The notes: generated by a model not told the origin, from the letters alone. DNA of 64,000 nt from Membranipora membranacea (GCA_914767715.1 OU612068.1:32676001-32740000); one strand, 5' to 3'; shown: positions 24,601 through 38,400, counted from the stretch's first letter. Made by a program: numbers and translations.

Positions 24601-27074
24601 CTGTACTGCTTCTACAGCCGGCTCTTCCCACCGAATGGTTACGGTGCTCCAGACTGTAGCTTCGAGTGTGTTGATGATTTTAGGTCGATTTTGAATATAT
24701 CTGTATATCTAGCTGTTGCTTTGTCTTACTTTATTAATACATATTTCATAGCTTTTCTTGGAAAGATAGTTTTCGTCTATGTCTAGATAGGCGTAGAGAT
24801 CTGTCACGTTGTCACAAATTGTCATGCTGTCAAGCAGTAAGCCCTACTCTGCAGAGGAATCCACCAGACTACAGGACCACAGGACATCCGCCAGCTGCCT
24901 TTTGGCGTATTAGAATACTACGGCATCTTCCCGTCCGATACTTGATACACTGTTTAATGAAATGCCAGCTCTGTGGTTGCTTAGAGTGGTCGACGGCAAA
25001 TAAAATCCGAGTCCGTTTCACCTACTTATTCGGAGATGATACCATATAGTCCATTCTTCTCTCTCTATCCTTGAATTCCCTTACAACACCAACTTGAGTT
25101 ACCGACAACGTCCGTGATGGTCACAATCCTTCACCGGTCCGAGAACCCAGCTGCAGGTGAGCTATCCGCTAGAAAACCCAGTTGGTAGATCTAGATGTCA
25201 GAACTTTCATGTTTTAAAATATTGATTGGACTCATAGGTAGTTCCTCTGATTTAGATTGTTATTTTCCGAAGTAAATAGAATAGCTAATCAATGCTCAGA
25301 TCTGGACCTCCTTTTAAACGCAGGCAAAACTAAAGAAATGTTATTTTCAACTACACGTGAAAGACCTGTCAGCCCTAGCCTCTTACTTAATGGATCAGTT
25401 ATTTCTTTCGGTGAGACTACTAAATATCTTGGTGTTGAGATTGACCAGAAGCTTAGATTTGAAGCCCACATCCAAAATGTTGTTCGTAAGGCAAATCAAA
25501 GAATGTATATAATTAAAAACTTTCTGTATTTGAGTACCAAGCCACTAGCATGTATGCTTTTTAAAAGTTTTATTGTATCACTTATAATGTATTGTCCACC
25601 AGTCCTCTATCTTACCATTTATCAACGAGATAAGAAGGACATGCACGAAATATTTAAAGATGCTTCCTCGCTCGGATTACAACTTAATTATGATCTCGAC
25701 ACTCTAGTTAACACTCATTTAAAAAATCGTGTAATGCAGATATTCACTGATGACGAACACTTTATCCAGAACTACCTCGAACGATGCCCCTCAGGTCGGC
25801 TTAGACACCCTAAATACCGCACTGCCTGGGGCAAAGACTGCTTTTTGAGACACATGTGCATTTATAATAATGATACCATTTTTTAACTACTTTTTGCATG
25901 CAAGGCAACTCCATTATTTTTTAGCAGAGTACGTGTACCAGCAACCTTTTTCTGCAACTTTTACAGTTAGTGATAGAATACAAATCAATCAATCAAAGTG
26001 GTCTGCCATGATAATGAGATTTAAGGCTATAAAGGAGGTTCTTCTCTCCAAGTATAACCTTAAATGGAATTAACAACGAATGCGGAGTATGTAAGGACGT
26101 GATTAATTCCACTGGTTCCTCAAGATGTGTATTATCTATTTTTTGACTGCATTCGGAGTTGCTCCCCCTCAAGCCACTAGGCGATTGATTACCTGTAGAA
26201 TGAGAGCAACCCAGAATGCAGGCAAAATGGATCCAACAAGATCTGGGTTCACCTAATGACATCATCTTCACTCGTTGTGGATGCTGATCTATGAACTTCG
26301 GCCGATCTGATATTAGCGAAGGTTACGGTAATTCTGCAGGGATTACTTTAGATTTGAACCTTGATTACAATAGTGTCAATCATAGAACTGGAGTCCGTTG
26401 CATTGATCAGCTTGTTCCGATGGGAATTTTCATAAAAGACCTCAATGTGCTCGTGGAGCTAAACAACAATTGAAGTCACTCTTGCTGGCGTCACTTTCGG
26501 CATCATTATTCACACGCTATTCACCCTGAGACTATTTTGACCTAATTTTTATAAATCATTCAAATTTAACACAGAGACTATAGATAATATCTATAGCCTC
26601 TGTTTAAAATAATATGTCACTGTCAGATCACTTCACAGATCATACATAATAAATTGATTAATATTACAGCTGCGGTTGTGGTTCTATCTATGGCCTTCAC
26701 TTGTCTGACCCTTATCATGAGTATAATAGTGATACATGTCCATCATCAGGCACCTCAGACCAGATCCAGACCTCCCACATGGCTCGTCAAAGTCTGCGCC
26801 AACATCCTCAACGCTGAACCCAAACAAAGAGAACAGGTAACGCTCATACCTAAGCAGAATCCACTCTAGAGTTCAGTACCAGACCCAGTTAGATCTTTTA
26901 AACAAGATGGAAAAAGTTTGGGGTGTAGAACAGGATAATTTTGTATTAAACATACTACCAGTAATATGATTGTTCACCAACATAAATCAAGGATATCGAC
27001 CTTCTTAACAAAGGTACTTAAATATAAAGTACAGGCACAGGCATACTGCATTGTCTTCAGGTTGGTGAGCATTG

Positions 27075-27112
<38 letters not shown>

Positions 27113-30100
27113 TGCCAATCGATTTACTTAGGCTAGGCAATAAGACTGCATAATCAAAAATAAATGGTAAACTAATCAAGTGAATTTGTTATTTCAGAGA
27201 TAAATTGATTGTTTGAGTTTGGGTTATGACAGCTAGAGTTGCATGTACTATAAAGCTGACACACAAATGGCAGATTTTACTGATCTGAACCCAACAGCAC
27301 TCATCCATCTCAACTTAATTGAGAGTACCTGTCCGAATTATTGAACTCAAAGTCTATCTTTGGTGCATAACAAATACCACAGCTATTTGACTTGAGATGC
27401 TATTTTAAGAACTCACTCCCACGTTATGGCTGGGAGTCGAAGGGTCGAAAGTACAGCATCGGCCAGCATCAAAGGAAGGTTTAATACCTAATATGAGAAT
27501 TCTGATATATATATAAAGCTAAACAACATGTGAAAAACAGAATCTGTTTTTTAAACATGGTAACCTATTTTTTATTCTATTATCTCTCCGTCTAAATATG
27601 CTTGTATATGTACTTGATCCTTGAAAACAGTACAGGATAAAGGTGGTGTATTTGAGCCAAGACAGCAAAAATTCACTGATGATTTCTATTGTTTCTCAAA
27701 GTTTATTAAATTTAGCCGCATCGCACAGCGTGGAGGGGGTGGGGTCAGGGGCAGTGTCTTCATGGTAAACTTTATTTATTGACATACAGGAAGCCGATGA
27801 TGACCCAGAATTCTCACATTTAGACAAATCATGGTCAAGAAACGAGGAAACTTTTTCTTACACGGGCCCTGAGAGCAGTGGTATTGTACAAGACGAGACT
27901 GACTGTACCAGGAGAACTACCACTGCCTCCAAACAATCTCAAACTATCGACATGTGTGAAATACAACAGGTATTTTAAATTAGCTGAATAAACTAGCATA
28001 AAATAACTATATGGTCACATCTCACAGCCATAAAATGTGACATAGATCCTACTCTTACTATCACGGTACTGTTCTACCTCATCACTGATAATGGCACTTT
28101 TATAATTTAAGAAATATTTATGAATCTTATTAAATTTTTATGAGGTCACACAACTCCAACCTAACCGCCCCACATTGGATGAGCGTCAATTGCACAAGAC
28201 TTTGATAACTAATATTCAATTTCTGTACAAAACCAAGCACTCTCCGCAGAAGTTCAAGAACTCAAGCAAAATTGTGAGCATATATATATTGTGACATTCC
28301 ATTACCGAACCCTCATTTGAAGGAGATTGGTTGTTAGTTGGGTATGCCACAAAATCCTGCTTGCAGGCATGATCATTGTAAATAAGATGCATAGAGTTAT
28401 AATATATTATTAACATTACATATTTATATTTAAAAAAAATATTTTATTTTATATAGTTTATGATTAGATGCCTTTAAAGAATCTAGAACCTACAATATTG
28501 AAGTTGTGATGCATAAAATGATGTTTTCCCTTTGATGTCAAAGGTTGTATCAGATGAAGCTGATGATGACAGTGATGGTGGAGATGAGCTCCCTATTGAG
28601 GTGGATTCTTATGATGATGAAGGATTTTGTGAGACGTCTCACTGTCATCTGATGAATGCCAACAACATAAGAACACAGGCTACGCAACCAACCTTGTCAG
28701 GAATGGAGATGTATACTGGTAATACCTTGTTGTCATATTCAAGCCTGAGGTCTGAGCGTGGGCAACTAAAGACGAAAGACCTGTTAAGTCTGAAATAGTA
28801 AACAACAATTATTAAATCTATTAATAAGTGGGTAGACAGGATAAGTGTTATTAACTGATGTAAACAAATTCATCAAAATTGTAATTGACGATCATAAGAC
28901 TAACATGATGTGTGTCAAGATAAAAACTTCTCTCAATTTTGCTGTGCGTCACGGTGATTAGTGTCACTTAGTTGTATTTGCACATCCAGCTTTCGCTTCA
29001 ACGTATATATATAACACAATAATGTTTTAGAATGGTAGCGATAACGTCAGAAAAAATGTCAATTACCAAATACATTTGCTTTACGTGTATGTAATTATTA
29101 GCATAAGGTGCAAAATTCAAATCCAAATTGAATTTTTCCAAATAATCTTTGAAGATGTGTTGAAAATTTTATACACTCTGTAGTATAATTGAAAGAGATT
29201 TCTTTGTCTAAAAGACATGGTGCTAGCTGCTTGCCCTAAAACACCAGCTCTTTGCATGTATGTTTGCACTGTTACTTTGCATTTCAACTCAGCACCTGGC
29301 TCTTGACTTGGAGAAGATTGTTGATGAAAATGTGGGTCCTGTAATTGTCACAATCTCACAGAAAAATCAATTACTGATCACATTTTATTTTCTTTAAAAA
29401 GATAGGCCTGTCAGAATGGTACAGACTTGCGAGGAAATGTTACCATTAATACCCAATCATGTCTTATCAAACGACACTGTTGTTGATCTGACCGAACACG
29501 AGGCAGAAGCAGCGGCAGCAGCAACAGCAACAGCAAGCAGGCATCAATCAGACATCATCAGTCAACGTGATAGCTGTGCGAGCTACACAACAGCAAGGTT
29601 AGAATAGCTGTACAAATGATTCAATGCTGATATATCCTGTAATTATGGAATCAATGACTCTTATAATTAAAAATAATTGAGCAGTTATCCCACACCAACA
29701 TATTACTGATATTCAATTGAGGTTATTGTTTCATCAAGGAGAAACAGAACACTGTTACTCCTGTTACTCATTGGTATCATAATAAAGTCACATGTTTGAT
29801 ATTAGACATGATCAAAAATATGGGTGATAGTGATGTGTGCTTTTGTTAGGGTCTTGTAGAAATGTTTTTGTACTGTAGAGAGTATCTTGGAGAATATAGA
29901 CAGAGTTTAGAGAATAGAGATTTGTACAGTAAAAGGTATAGTTGCCTTAGCAGAATCAGTAGAGACAGCAGGATGAGTATGGGTAGCCACAGAATCAGCA
30001 CTGATGGCGAAAAAGAATGTGCCGAGGGCTTTCTTGATCACCTGGAGCCAGAATTAGCAAATCTGTGCTATATACTCTTAATGTACAGTGTACTAAAGGT

Positions 30101-31206
30101 CAGTCCATGGCCTTTCGCTACAGTAATACTAGGTAGCCTGAGCAGGCCAACCTTGACCCACCCACCCCCCGACAGCCTGCCCAGGCTAAATACTAGAGTT
30201 GCTGAAAAATAAAATAATCACAAGCTATTTGGATTGCAGCTAAGTTGCAAAATATATAACATAACCGTTGACCATTCATGCACCCTCAAATCTACATGGA
30301 TACGTACTGTCTGTCAAATTCTCTTCAGCACTCACTCTTAAGATCCCAAAGATCAATTTTTTCCATCTTACATAGTTGACAGCCTTACCTCCTTTATTTT
30401 TTTTTATTCCTTTTTATATTATGATTCCTCACGCAAGTAATAAAACAACTGGCAGTAAATTACTGTAATTGATTAACATTGAGCGCAAAGATGAAATTAA
30501 GACATTATGCAACCCTGAGCAAGGAGTAACCTGGAGTAACCGAATATTCAAGAATATGAATTTGACTTGGACTTGTCTTTTCTAGAAGCATGAGGAGATA
30601 ACTCCTTCCATACAAAGCAAATTCACCAATTAATACTATGCAAATTTTATTTTGGCCAACATCATCCTGGTTGGATATTTTCAATAACATACCAGAGAAA
30701 TTAAGGCAAGAGATGGGAGAAAGCAATAGAAAAAGGGGGGGGGGGGGGACAGGAGAAAAATGATTCACGTATATTATGCTGAGTAGATATTTACTAATGA
30801 ACGACTGAATAATTTTTAAGTTGGGAATCTGTCGAAGAAACGTTTAGACAGTCTATTGTTTATATTTAGATCACATTCACCCACTAATTAAGGGAACTTT
30901 GGTTGGTGATTTGATTATTTTACAATATTACAATGAAATAATTTCAAACTGCCACATACAATGAGGCTGTCATGGGTTTGCAAATGAATAAAAATAACCG
31001 ATTACTTTTTCACAGTGCTTGTTGGACTTTTTTTTCAGGTGGAAAAGGATGCTGATAAGTCAGACAACGATGATCTTAAAACAAAGGAATGGGAGATGGT
31101 AGCTAATACTGTAGATGTTATATTCTTCTGGGTGTCCGCATGCATCATTATGTTCTGTCTTATATTATTACTAGTGCTTAATCACAGGAGATACCTCATC
31201 TGCTAG
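18696..31206 (+). CDS. Nicotinic-type Cys-loop ligand-gated channel subunit, 12 exons
   Basis: Exons: 18696-18747, 18886-19046, 20339-20496, 21745-21953, 22526-22661, 23164-23411, 26670-26836, 27790-27969, 28544-28718, 29402-29597, 29879-30098 and 31039-31206. They total 2070 bases, 689 residues plus stop, all phases consistent. An in-frame TGA at 18687 supports the start. A signal peptide is followed by the extracellular domain with the WIPD motif, then the Cys-loop C162-C176 (13 residues between, with FPFD). TM1 is about 259-281, TM2 about 290-310, TM3 about 322-345 and TM4 about 660-683. Loop C has a single Cys, not the paired Cys of nAChR alpha subunits, so this is a non-alpha type. It would be a plasma-membrane pentamer subunit. 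TM2 is odd (MGLSTFIAQSWYLIMI, with Trp and Tyr inside). Asp288 sits where cation channels have Glu, so cation selectivity is a guess. The TM3-TM4 loop exceeds 300 residues and is acidic. Least certain are the acceptors of exons 9-11. Confidence 0.88.
20845..21640. repeat. Dispersed repeat block with internal tandem segments, intron 3 of the channel gene
   Basis: Segments of about 130-150 bases recur two to three times: GATGATGTCATAAGATTCGG, then CCCATATCCCAAGTTTTAAC and CTGTTAATCGGCA. A second motif pair, CACTAATTAGT and GTTCTTGACTTATAGAAG, recurs at about 21280-21600, and the block ends in an ATA-rich tail. It looks like an old interspersed repeat. No transposase or RT frame is visible. Confidence 0.65.
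23465..23680 (-). pseudogene. Inverted, broken copy of channel exon 4
   Basis: On the minus strand inside intron 6 of the channel gene lies a degraded copy of that gene's exon 4. The stretch YLKLSSYC.LDVKMFP matches exon 4 with one change, and the DNA match is close over about 75 bases (for example AGCTGTCCAGTTACTGCC identical). A one-base deletion just after the FP of the Cys-loop breaks the frame; the shifted frame still shows the second Cys and a SW motif before a stop. Upstream the match is patchy (YVD.DEE for YVDEN). No splice site was verified. It may be a local inverted duplication or the remnant of a nested paralogue. Confidence 0.75.
25240..25997 (+). mobile_element. LINE 3' portion with a long open RT C-terminus, intron 6 of the channel gene
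   Basis: An open frame at 25257-25886 encodes the C-terminal part of a LINE reverse transcriptase: LNAGKTKEMLFS, KYLGVEIDQKL, MLFKSFIVSLIMYC and CPSGRLRHPKYRTAWG. The catalytic centre is absent, so it is 5' truncated and dead. A short tail ends in AATC repeats near 25981-25997. It belongs to the same family as the minus-strand copy at 6183-7212 (both share SFIVSL and CPSGR). The frame is still open, suggesting a fairly recent insertion. Confidence 0.85.
27080..27109. repeat. TA microsatellite
   Basis: About 15 TA units in intron 7 of the channel gene. Confidence 0.95.
30735..30748. repeat. Poly-G run, 14 bases
   Basis: Uninterrupted G14 in intron 11 of the channel gene, right after AGAAAAA. 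Confidence 0.95.
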
Positions 31207-31613
31207 AACAATGAACACATAAATACTTAAATGTTTATGGCCAGAACCAACTCCTATTTGGTCATGTTAAACCCAATTCGCATAGATTTTGGATTTACCT
31301 ATCTACGTAGATAGTGAAAAATTGGATACACTTCAGCAATGAATTGAGAAATGTTTTCACTGTTACCCATTTAACACATCATGTGTATTACGTTTCTGGG
31401 AACTTACATTACCCATTGCTGGTACAGCTTGGAGGGTTAAGCTGTCTAACCAGCGTGGACTACATGTCGTTCTGTGCAGACAAGTCAAACACCAAGCTGT
31501 CCGACTGCTGGAATTATTATCAAGTAGATATACATGACCTATTTGATGTATGTGGAACACATTGTTTTCTTTGATACATCTTCAATTATATAATGCTCGT
31601 TGTAACTTCTTCT

Positions 31614-31619
31614 AATAAA
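31614..31619 (+). terminator. Candidate poly(A) signal of the channel gene
   Basis: AATAAA about 408 bases after the channel stop codon, followed by TG-rich sequence. It lies 18 bases before the opposing signal of the GATAD2 gene. Confidence 0.5.
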
Positions 31620-31636
31620 TGTAATGTTATCTAAAC

Positions 31637-31642
31637 TTTATT
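31637..31642 (-). terminator. Candidate poly(A) signal of the GATAD2 gene
   Basis: AATAAA on the minus strand, about 780 bases after the GATAD2 stop. Together with the plus-strand signal at 31614 it would end the two convergent transcripts almost tail to tail. Confidence 0.4.
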
Positions 31643-32419
31643 GCCAATACCTTGATGCACCTATCCACTAGTATAACATTACTCTCGTGTCATTGAAAAA
31701 AGAACAACAAAAAATCTTAATGTATATTAAAACAAAAGCAGCTAATTTTCTAGATCATGCCCGCTGCAGTGACAATTTTTCATCATGATGGAACAATATC
31801 TGTTATTCTGACTCAACATAAATTATTGAATGGGGATTGCCTGATTTTCTGAGAACAACAACCATCTTTCAAGGGGAAGACAAACTTGAGAACCTGGAAA
31901 TAAATTGTATCAGGCTATCTCATAGAGTCTGTATGAGGTACTATATCACAGAAAAATGGATGTCATTTTCATACGTAGCGAGTTAAAACTCAACTGTGGC
32001 CAACTTCATATGCAGAAGGTGGCTGACAAAGCAAAATCTAAAATAAATAACCAAATTTGAAGCATGACTAAGTTCTGAATGTCCATTTAGATCACGCATA
32101 TCAAAATCATCAGGGTCGCAGTACCAGAATCTATCATACAAGAGAAGCTTATTGTGGTCATAAAAAGGCAAGACATAACCTGATCTCATCATCCGAGTAA
32201 GAGATTTCCAGTTTCAAAATGTACTACATAGCATTACATATTTATGAGATAAGATATTAATAATATACATGGTAATAATTAATATAATACACGCAATTTA
32301 CAAACGGTGTGAACTTACAACACCAAACACAAGACTACTAATAATCCCATGTGCCTACTATAGCCTGCTGCAAGGGCAGAGACACCAACTGGTCAATTTC
32401 ACTACAACTGTTTCAGAAA

Positions 32420-35400
32420 TCACGTTTTCCATGATCTGCTAGGGTTAATCATGTCTAGTAAATATTGCCGTTGCAGCTCGACAGCTTGCTTATTTTGAAC
32501 TCCAAACATTTGGTAGGGCATAGCCATTTGTGCGGCAAGCATTGCCCTCATCTGTTCAGCAGCTTGTGCCTGTAGTAGGGCCTGCTGGTGCTGCTGTAGC
32601 TGTGAGGTCGTGAGTTGTCCTCCTGTTAGCTGTGAGCTGGGAGAGGCTGATGATCCGCCGGCGCCAGCTGAGTTATTGTGTTGAGGTGTGAGTTGAGGCA
32701 TGCTGGGAGTAGGCGTGACCTGTTGGTGGTGAGATGAGGAGGCTGGATGCAGACGGGACGGCTGTACAGCAGCAGCTATACCGGGCATATCTGACAGCGG
32801 TGAGCCAGTAGCTACTCGACGCTCTGTAACATATGAAATACATGACCATGAAAGGATTGCTAGGAGTTGTCCCCTCATATTTCATGAGCACACAACCTTT
32901 CTCACAGTTGATTATGTATGACCCATATTTAAGTCAACGCGATCATCAGATAAATTTATGGTAAGTGACTGGTTAAATGAACATTATATTTTATGCAGCC
33001 AAGAATATCATGAATGTGCTGGTGGAATTTCTGTTGGTTCAAGAAGTGAAATTAAATCAAGTCTTCAAATGCATATTGCTGAAAATCTATGGCACAAATC
33101 TAGTCCAGACTTTGCCACAAGCAAAATGAGAGCAGCCACAAAACAAGCTAACCAGTATTAATCCAATGCTTACCAATTTCCTGTTCTTTTTGAAGAGCTT
33201 TAGAGAAGACAGTTTTGAGTTTAGCTGTGTGTTCTGATTTGAGAAGTCGCTTCTGATTACTTGTTATGCATCTCTCACAGATAACATTTTTACTGCCGGG
33301 CTTGTCACGTTTCCACACAGGAGTAAAGTCAGTCTTACACTGCACACATGAGAAGGGATTAAAGACAAACTTCACATCCTTCTGTTCTGTAGACAGCAAC
33401 TGCTTCACAACTTCCTGGAAATATAAAAACTTACCCATTAGGTATCGGAATTGGGATCATGATGAAACAATTGGGTCCTTGAAGAATGAAAAAAAGCAAT
33501 CTATGTGTAAAATTGTTGCCTGTCTTGGGGTCAGAGTTATGACTGTGGCATAATGACCAAGTCTCATATTAAACGTAACATCTGGTGGTCAGCAGCCAAC
33601 ACTGCAGAAGTGTTTGATATAGGAATCTCACACTAACAGAACAGGGGAGTGAGAAATCTAAGGCAGCTTGCACAATCATGCTTAAAGGGCAAAGTCCAAA
33701 CAGAAAAATTTCTTGTCTTTAAATATGACATTTGCTAAGATCCTGCTTAAAGCTTGTATCGAAAGTTGGTATATATACATATCTCAATGTTAGACTGTAC
33801 CAATTTACCACACTTACAATCCGTAAGCACGATTTTTTCTTGTTTAAAAGCCATGAAAGGACCTGCCAAATAAGTGGTTTTCTTTTGTGAAACCACACTT
33901 GACGTGTAAGCAAGAAGGGGATTGACAACGGGAACCTGCCAGTCGTTTTGGAAGAAGAAAATTTGTGAGTAGACTATAATAGATTCACATACTGTAATAG
34001 TATGTGAATCTCTGATCAACTAATATCATATTACATCATATGTCTTAGAATGTGTCTCTGGGCGAGTGAGAATGGTCAAAAAGTTGAACTACTCCCTCTA
34101 ATCATTGGTCGAAAGCCTCCATATAGTCTATTATAGATACTAACATAAATTCATATGAGCCTCATCAGGGCACACATTATGCTAATAACGTTATCTTGTT
34201 GTCAGTGTGCAGGTGCCAGAGTCGGAGAATAATGTAAGGGTATGTAAAGTCTTTTCAACAACACATTTATTTAATGAGACACTGTTTGTGTTCTATGGCG
34301 TGATAAATTATTTACCTCCATGCCAATCATGTAGACAAACTCTCCACTGGCTAGACTCGGCAGGAAGTTGACCTCAGGAGGTGGAGGTTTGGGGGCAGGT
34401 ACTTGTCTCAAAGCTTGTTCTAATTGCTTCTTTAGCAGCGTTCTAGCTCCAGCTAGCTTTTGCTCCTTAGTAAGAGGTGGGGGAGCAGGCGGGGTGGCTT
34501 TCTTAGGCTCTCGAACTGGTGTTGCCTGATAATTACTGTATGGTGCACCGTTACCATTCACTGTAAAATTAGAACCAAATTTACAGCAAACAACAAGGAC
34601 CTATCATCACTTTCCGCAGGTGACTTTTAGCAACTTAATGTCGTTATCACCACAGTTAATATGATATTCCCACTGATGGTCTCATACCAGGGTATCAGAG
34701 CTCCAATAGCCAAACATGTTTTTGTAAATAGGTCTGGCTGTCAAGGTGTGATTGAGTAGCAGCTATGATATGAGAGCCACTTACTCTGATTGTTGGGAGA
34801 GTTGTTTTTGGCCATATTGACGAGAGGTGGAGGACCTGAGGGAGTATGTGATCCAGAGACATGGTGTGATGACTTTATTCTGTCATTAGAACTGTGATGC
34901 TGTGACTGGTTAAAATGACCAGGGGAACCCTGTAATAGTGGAGAAAAATTAGTCATGTCACTCAGTAGGCTACCATCAAAGAGGAAGTGAAAGGATATCA
35001 CATCACAACATCATCCTACATTGAATGACGTGTATTAGTGTATTATCATCATCAACAGCTTGAAGTGTATTCAAGACACGGACTGGAGAGGCCAAGAATC
35101 AAAATGACTACTCTACTTGGTACGAATTTGCATTATGCCCAGTCATGCATAGCTTTCACAACTATAGTTCCTCTTTCTGTCTTCTAAATAACTGAATTAT
35201 GTTCAGATTGATGCAAAAAATACATCAGTAAGTAGTAGTACACATGATAAAGGGGAAAAACATACAACGGGATATCAGAGGGACATGAGGAATATAGCTA
35301 ACAGCACCGTCGCCCGCACTGAATACTCAGTATTTATACTTTGACAATTGAAACGTCGTAGTGTAATGCGAAACTTACCCTGGAGTGCTGCTGTTGCTGA

Positions 35401-38400
35401 GAGGAGTTAGAGGAGAGAGTTACTGTATGTTGAGGATGGTGATGATGGCCTTTCTTGAGAGGTGGAGGTACCTGACCAGAGGAGGCAGGTGATCTACCCT
35501 GGTGGTTAGATGATGAGGCTCCCATCATCTTAGCACTAACTGACATCGCATCAGACGGAGGCACAGCATGACTCTACCAAACAAAAGAATGCATTTAACT
35601 ATGATGTCCCACCAGTTCCACTGGATAAAGCCAGATATATGCAATTATTGCAAGAGAATTCACACATTTTTAAGCTAGTAGGCCTATAGATAGCTGTTGA
35701 CTTCTCACACTTTATCATCTTTTCCATCCATGAACACAGTCATTGGTTTGTCGAAACTGTCTAGTCCAATATATGACAAGGCAAGGAAAATATTCCTTCT
35801 GTCTGAATCAACGCCTCAGATAGTCCTATCGACCCAGTTGAACAGTCCACCGCTTGGGACGACATTATAGTTTGCAGTAGAATTTGAAAGAAGTAGTTTG
35901 GAGTCAGAATAAAATGATTTTCAGGCAGGACGTGGGTAGCAACCGGACCAAACACACAACACAAGATATCACAACTAAATATATTGTGGCTCTCATTAGT
36001 GAAGCTGTGGAAGTTGATAAATAAAAACATAATACTGCTATATATTCCTTGTGGAAGAAAAGACAAAATAGATTCCCATAAATATGTATTATCACATTAA
36101 TTATTGTATAAAACATTTCCTTAATTCGTCAGTGACAGTGAAATTTCGCCTATCACATATACATGAGAAGACTTGCTGCAAGATACAAATTACACAAATA
36201 GTAACATTTTGTTTTATTATCATGTATTATCTTCTTTATAGGCAGTGAGTTGATGGATTATAATTAATATTGATTAATTTGCAAACCCAGCTATATTTCC
36301 ATCAGTGAAACTATTCAGTCAGAATTTTATTGATTTTTGATCACACACAAACCTTAGTCTGTCACAGGGGACCAGTTCTCACAACGGAGCTATAAATGTA
36401 GGGCTGTTGGCGGCACGGAAGGGCACTACCCACAACAACAACCTGCTTTCATTTATAGTTATAGCAGTTTGTCATTTAACACTCAACAAAACAAAATGGC
36501 TGATGGCAATAGCAAAAAACTTGAAATTGGTCAATTCTTATTGGTGGGCAACTTTGCAACAAGAGTGGTGCACAAACACCACTGACTGACAATCAAAACA
36601 AAGTCTGTCCCCGGTAAATCTTGAAACGCTTGACTTGACATTTTCAATAATATTAATTGGCCCGTAGCCGATCGTTTTATAAAGTGGGTGCATTTTACAT
36701 ACATTTTTACTAAATGGGTTTCTAACTATGAAGCACTCTCCTATTCATGAAGGCAGGTACCAGCATTTGGATGGCTCTTTCGACGTCTGTGGCCTTTTTA
36801 TGGGCATGGTTCCCCCATTATCCTCCTTAAAATGCCCCAAGCCACCTGGAGGAGCCCTTTAGCTGAATGGAAATTGATCACAATCCACAAGTACGGCAGT
36901 ATATAGGCTAATGATATTAGTCCAGGGAATGAAAGTATAACAGAGCATTGGAAAATAATTACACTCAAAGAGAAAGTTATACTTACCAAGCTTTGCTTGA
37001 GTTTTCTCAGAAGGATGAGTTTGGTTTCTTCAACCCTCAGCTGGTCTTGGTAAAGCTTCAGTAGCGAGTAACGCGTAGCGTCTGAACTGTGGACTGACAT
37101 AGCTTTCAACAGCACCTAGAACATACATGATACATGGAAGTGACTAACTTGACCCTTATCAGACAGAACGCAAGTAAAAATATCCCTATTTTATACCCGC
37201 TCTGTGAGATATAAGCAAAGATGATGCTTAGTACTCTTATTGATTGCCTCTGTGTCCCATTGCAAAAAGTTTTGGTAACTTTGGAGAGTATTCGTCATAT
37301 CACTTTTTCTTTGTTACTGGGGTCTCCTTTACGTCATATTTTCTAATCATAATAGGCATGTTGATAATATTCTACCTCTTGAAATTCATCTTCGCTATCA
37401 CTGAGTGTTATGATTTCAGGTTCACTTTCTTTTTGAGAATCACTATTTGTTTCTTTCTTTAACTTGGCAGGATCCAGAGTCAGTTTTGTCCTTTCGTTAG
37501 TTGTTTTCAGATCTAAGGTACTACTACCATTACAACCAGGTTTTTCGGATTGCAAGGGTTTGACCTCATTCTGAGAATTTATGTCTTTGACAGAGAGGCC
37601 ATTTCTCTGAGTGTCTTTGGAGAACTCATCGGATGGGGCAGGCTTTGGTATCAGGTCTGTAGCGCACTTTTCAGTGTCAACGAGTGGGATATTAGCTTTT
37701 GAATCTTCTTTACATCCATTTTGAAGCGCTGGTTCAACGTCGGTTTGATTTGAGATCAAGTTTGGTGATTCACCATTATCCGACGACGTAGTGAGAACAC
37801 CATTCTGTGTAGTTTTAGACTTTTTGCTTAGGGGTATATCCTCAAGGTTCTCACTGATCACGGATTCAGGCTCATGAGACCGCTTACCGTTCATTATTTC
37901 ACTAAAAAAACAAACATACTGATTGACAGAACAGTGGCCCAAACTGTAATAGTAATATTAGTAAATTATGAAGTAATAGAAATAATAATACCATTCGTGT
38001 CAGAATTGAGTTAGAGTGATTCTGCTACTACCTCTCCTCTAATACAACCTTAATCATGAATACATACACAAAATTTAAACACTGTAGAATCTTATCATTT
38101 GTTCAGCATCAATCAACTAATAAGAAAAAAATTTCTAAGTTGGACAGTCAGTATGTTATCGATCCATGATACGACTATCAATCTAGTGGTGATAGCGTTA
38201 CTAACTCTGACCTCTCACCTCTTCAATAATAATTGGATCTAGCTTAGGGCTAAACATCCGGGTATTTATAAAATCTGCTGCGTTAGGTAGGGAACAATGG
38301 AAACATAGGTAGCAGTAATCGCACTGCAAAATTCTAATCATCACCAGGCTACTTTACAAACATCAAATTAAACAAAGCATTTCTAATACTGAGCATTACA

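Noticed and set aside
24595-25049. Two short plus-strand open frames in channel intron 6
   Set aside because: No match to the channel or to the LINE protein, and not needed because exon 6 joins exon 7 in phase directly to TM3.
18696-31206. Channel as an nAChR alpha subunit
   Set aside because: Loop C has one Cys and lacks the adjacent Cys pair that defines alpha subunits.
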